Shown: piece after piece, positions 6,258 to 6,935 of the stretch
How positions within the stretch are numbered: the first letter of the stretch is position 1
How the letters are laid out: every line of letters begins with the position of its first letter
From: Pseudomonadota bacterium
GTDB taxonomy: Bacteria > Pseudomonadota > Gammaproteobacteria > Burkholderiales > Methylophilaceae
Direction: 5' to 3'
Assembly: GCA_029549705.1 (NCBI GenBank)
Contig: JAKPIR010000069.1
Location: 1-6,935, forward strand
DNA: 6,935 bases
Made by a program: the position numbers and the translations under genes
The notes under the pieces: generated by a model
What the model was told of the DNA's origin: nothing
Database searches by the model: none
The model's input: the letters and a program-made list of their open reading frames with translations, nothing else

Positions 6258-6914
6258 TTATACTTGGTTTGCTTTTCTACGACGCGCTGTAAAACCAATT
6301 AAACCTAGCCCTGCTAACAGCATGGCGTACGTTTCTGGTTCTGGTACAGGAGTAGCGATTAGATTCGCGCCCAAAGTAACATTGTCAAAAGCTACATAAT
6401 TTATCGCGTCAGTAAAACTAATGGATTTTGCAACACCGCTAAATGAAAGACCAGCCTGTGACCAATTACAAAATATTCCATTAGGGTCACCAATACAGCC
6501 ATTTGCATTATATTGTGCGGCCAACGCAAGCGTGCCAAGTAAGCTGCCTGTGCCGTTTAGGCCATCATAAATGCTGATTGATTTAGCTTGTGAAGCACTG
6601 TAGAAGAAAGAAAAGCCAGTATCAAAACCAGCAGCTACATTGATAAATGAATTATTGACACCACCAAACGTTGTAAATACCAAAACAGTATTCGGCGAAG
6701 GTTCGTTGGCGATGGGAGCCGTACCACCAGCATCTGAATCAATGATACCAATTGCGGTACTTCCAAACGCTACACCGTAATTACTACCTGCCCCACCACT
6801 ATAAAAATTACCAATTGGCGTATTATTTGCAACGCCTTCAAAATTCATAGTCACCACAGCGGCTGAAGCTGATGTACTAAAAACAAACAGCAACAGTAAT
6901 ATTATCTTTTTCAT
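6258..6914 (-). CDS. Secreted PEP-CTERM sorting-domain protein
   Basis: This 218-residue protein has a Sec signal peptide (MKK, then a hydrophobic core to about residue 13, with likely cleavage after ASA at residue 18). It ends in a PEP-CTERM tail: VPEPETYAMLLAGLGLIGF (190-208) followed by the basic RRRK (211-214). Such tails are recognised by the exosortase EpsH and linked to export of surface or matrix proteins in exopolysaccharide-producing Gram-negative bacteria. The body (about 20-188) is rich in G, S, N and A, has two cysteines (C140, C149) that could form a disulfide, and includes a YVAFDNVTLG segment (173-182) that recurs in beta-sandwich PEP-CTERM proteins. Its function is unknown. 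ATG 6914 has TTAGG 6 bases upstream. It is transcribed alone and ends at a strong terminator. No exosortase gene is in the window. Confidence 0.9.
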   Translation of the reverse strand: MKKIILLLLFVFSTSASAAVVTMNFEGVANNTPIGNFYSGGAGSNYGVAFGSTAIGIIDSDAGGTAPIANEPSPNTVLVFTTFGGVNNSFINVAAGFDTGFSFFYSASQAKSISIYDGLNGTGSLLGTLALAAQYNANGCIGDPNGIFCNWSQAGLSFSGVAKSISFTDAINYVAFDNVTLGANLIATPVPEPETYAMLLAGLGLIGFTARRRKANQV

Positions 6915-6935
6915 ATTGAACCTAATTTTGACGAC

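Noticed and set aside
6106..6399. Plus-strand open frame of 97 codons starting within REP copy 2
   Set aside because: It runs through the repeat, the terminator and the antisense of the PEP-CTERM tail. No ribosome binding site or recognisable protein features.
1..6935. CRISPR array, tRNA, rRNA, integrase or defence cluster
   Set aside because: No regularly spaced direct repeats, no cloverleaf or rRNA sequence, and no mobile-element or defence protein was recognised among the open frames.

Overview
The window is chromosomal DNA of moderate GC content. It looks like a betaproteobacterium, most plausibly of the Methylophilaceae/Nitrosomonadales kind. Pointers to this are an FtsK of proteobacterial type next to trxB, an ispD-ispF pair of the MEP isoprenoid pathway, and a protein with a PEP-CTERM sorting tail, which is common in exopolysaccharide-producing betaproteobacteria. 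The taxonomic call is inferred from gene content and protein style, not from a search.

Left part (1-2807). The N-terminal 193 codons of ftsK (minus strand, running off the left edge) diverge from a rightward set: a Dps-family ferroxidase, thioredoxin reductase (trxB) and an Smr-domain protein of SmrA type. A 113-bp divergent region carries an extended -10 promoter for ftsK. Between trxB and smr lies a 72-bp palindrome made of two inverted REP-like units. A simple hairpin terminator follows smr, in the gap between convergent genes.

Middle part (2988-5992, minus strand). This is a tight run transcribed right to left: ispD, ispF, then a full-length ABC exporter half-transporter. ispF starts 11 bases after the ispD stop, and the transporter starts 3 bases after the ispF stop, so the three are probably one translationally coupled operon. 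IspD and IspF carry out two steps of the MEP pathway (the third and fifth enzymes). The transporter's substrate cannot be read from the sequence.

Right part (5993-6935). A 265-bp intergenic stretch holds a candidate ispD promoter, a second, 58-bp copy of the paired REP-like palindrome, and a strong UUCG-loop terminator belonging to the last gene. That gene is a 218-residue secreted protein with a signal peptide and a C-terminal PEP-CTERM anchor.

The genes are otherwise ordinary housekeeping and stress genes. The most interesting non-coding content is the two-copy repeat family. Its four half-units each begin with GTAG and can fold into a short hairpin, with one paired position that covaries between units. 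I found no convincing undescribed multi-gene system in this window.
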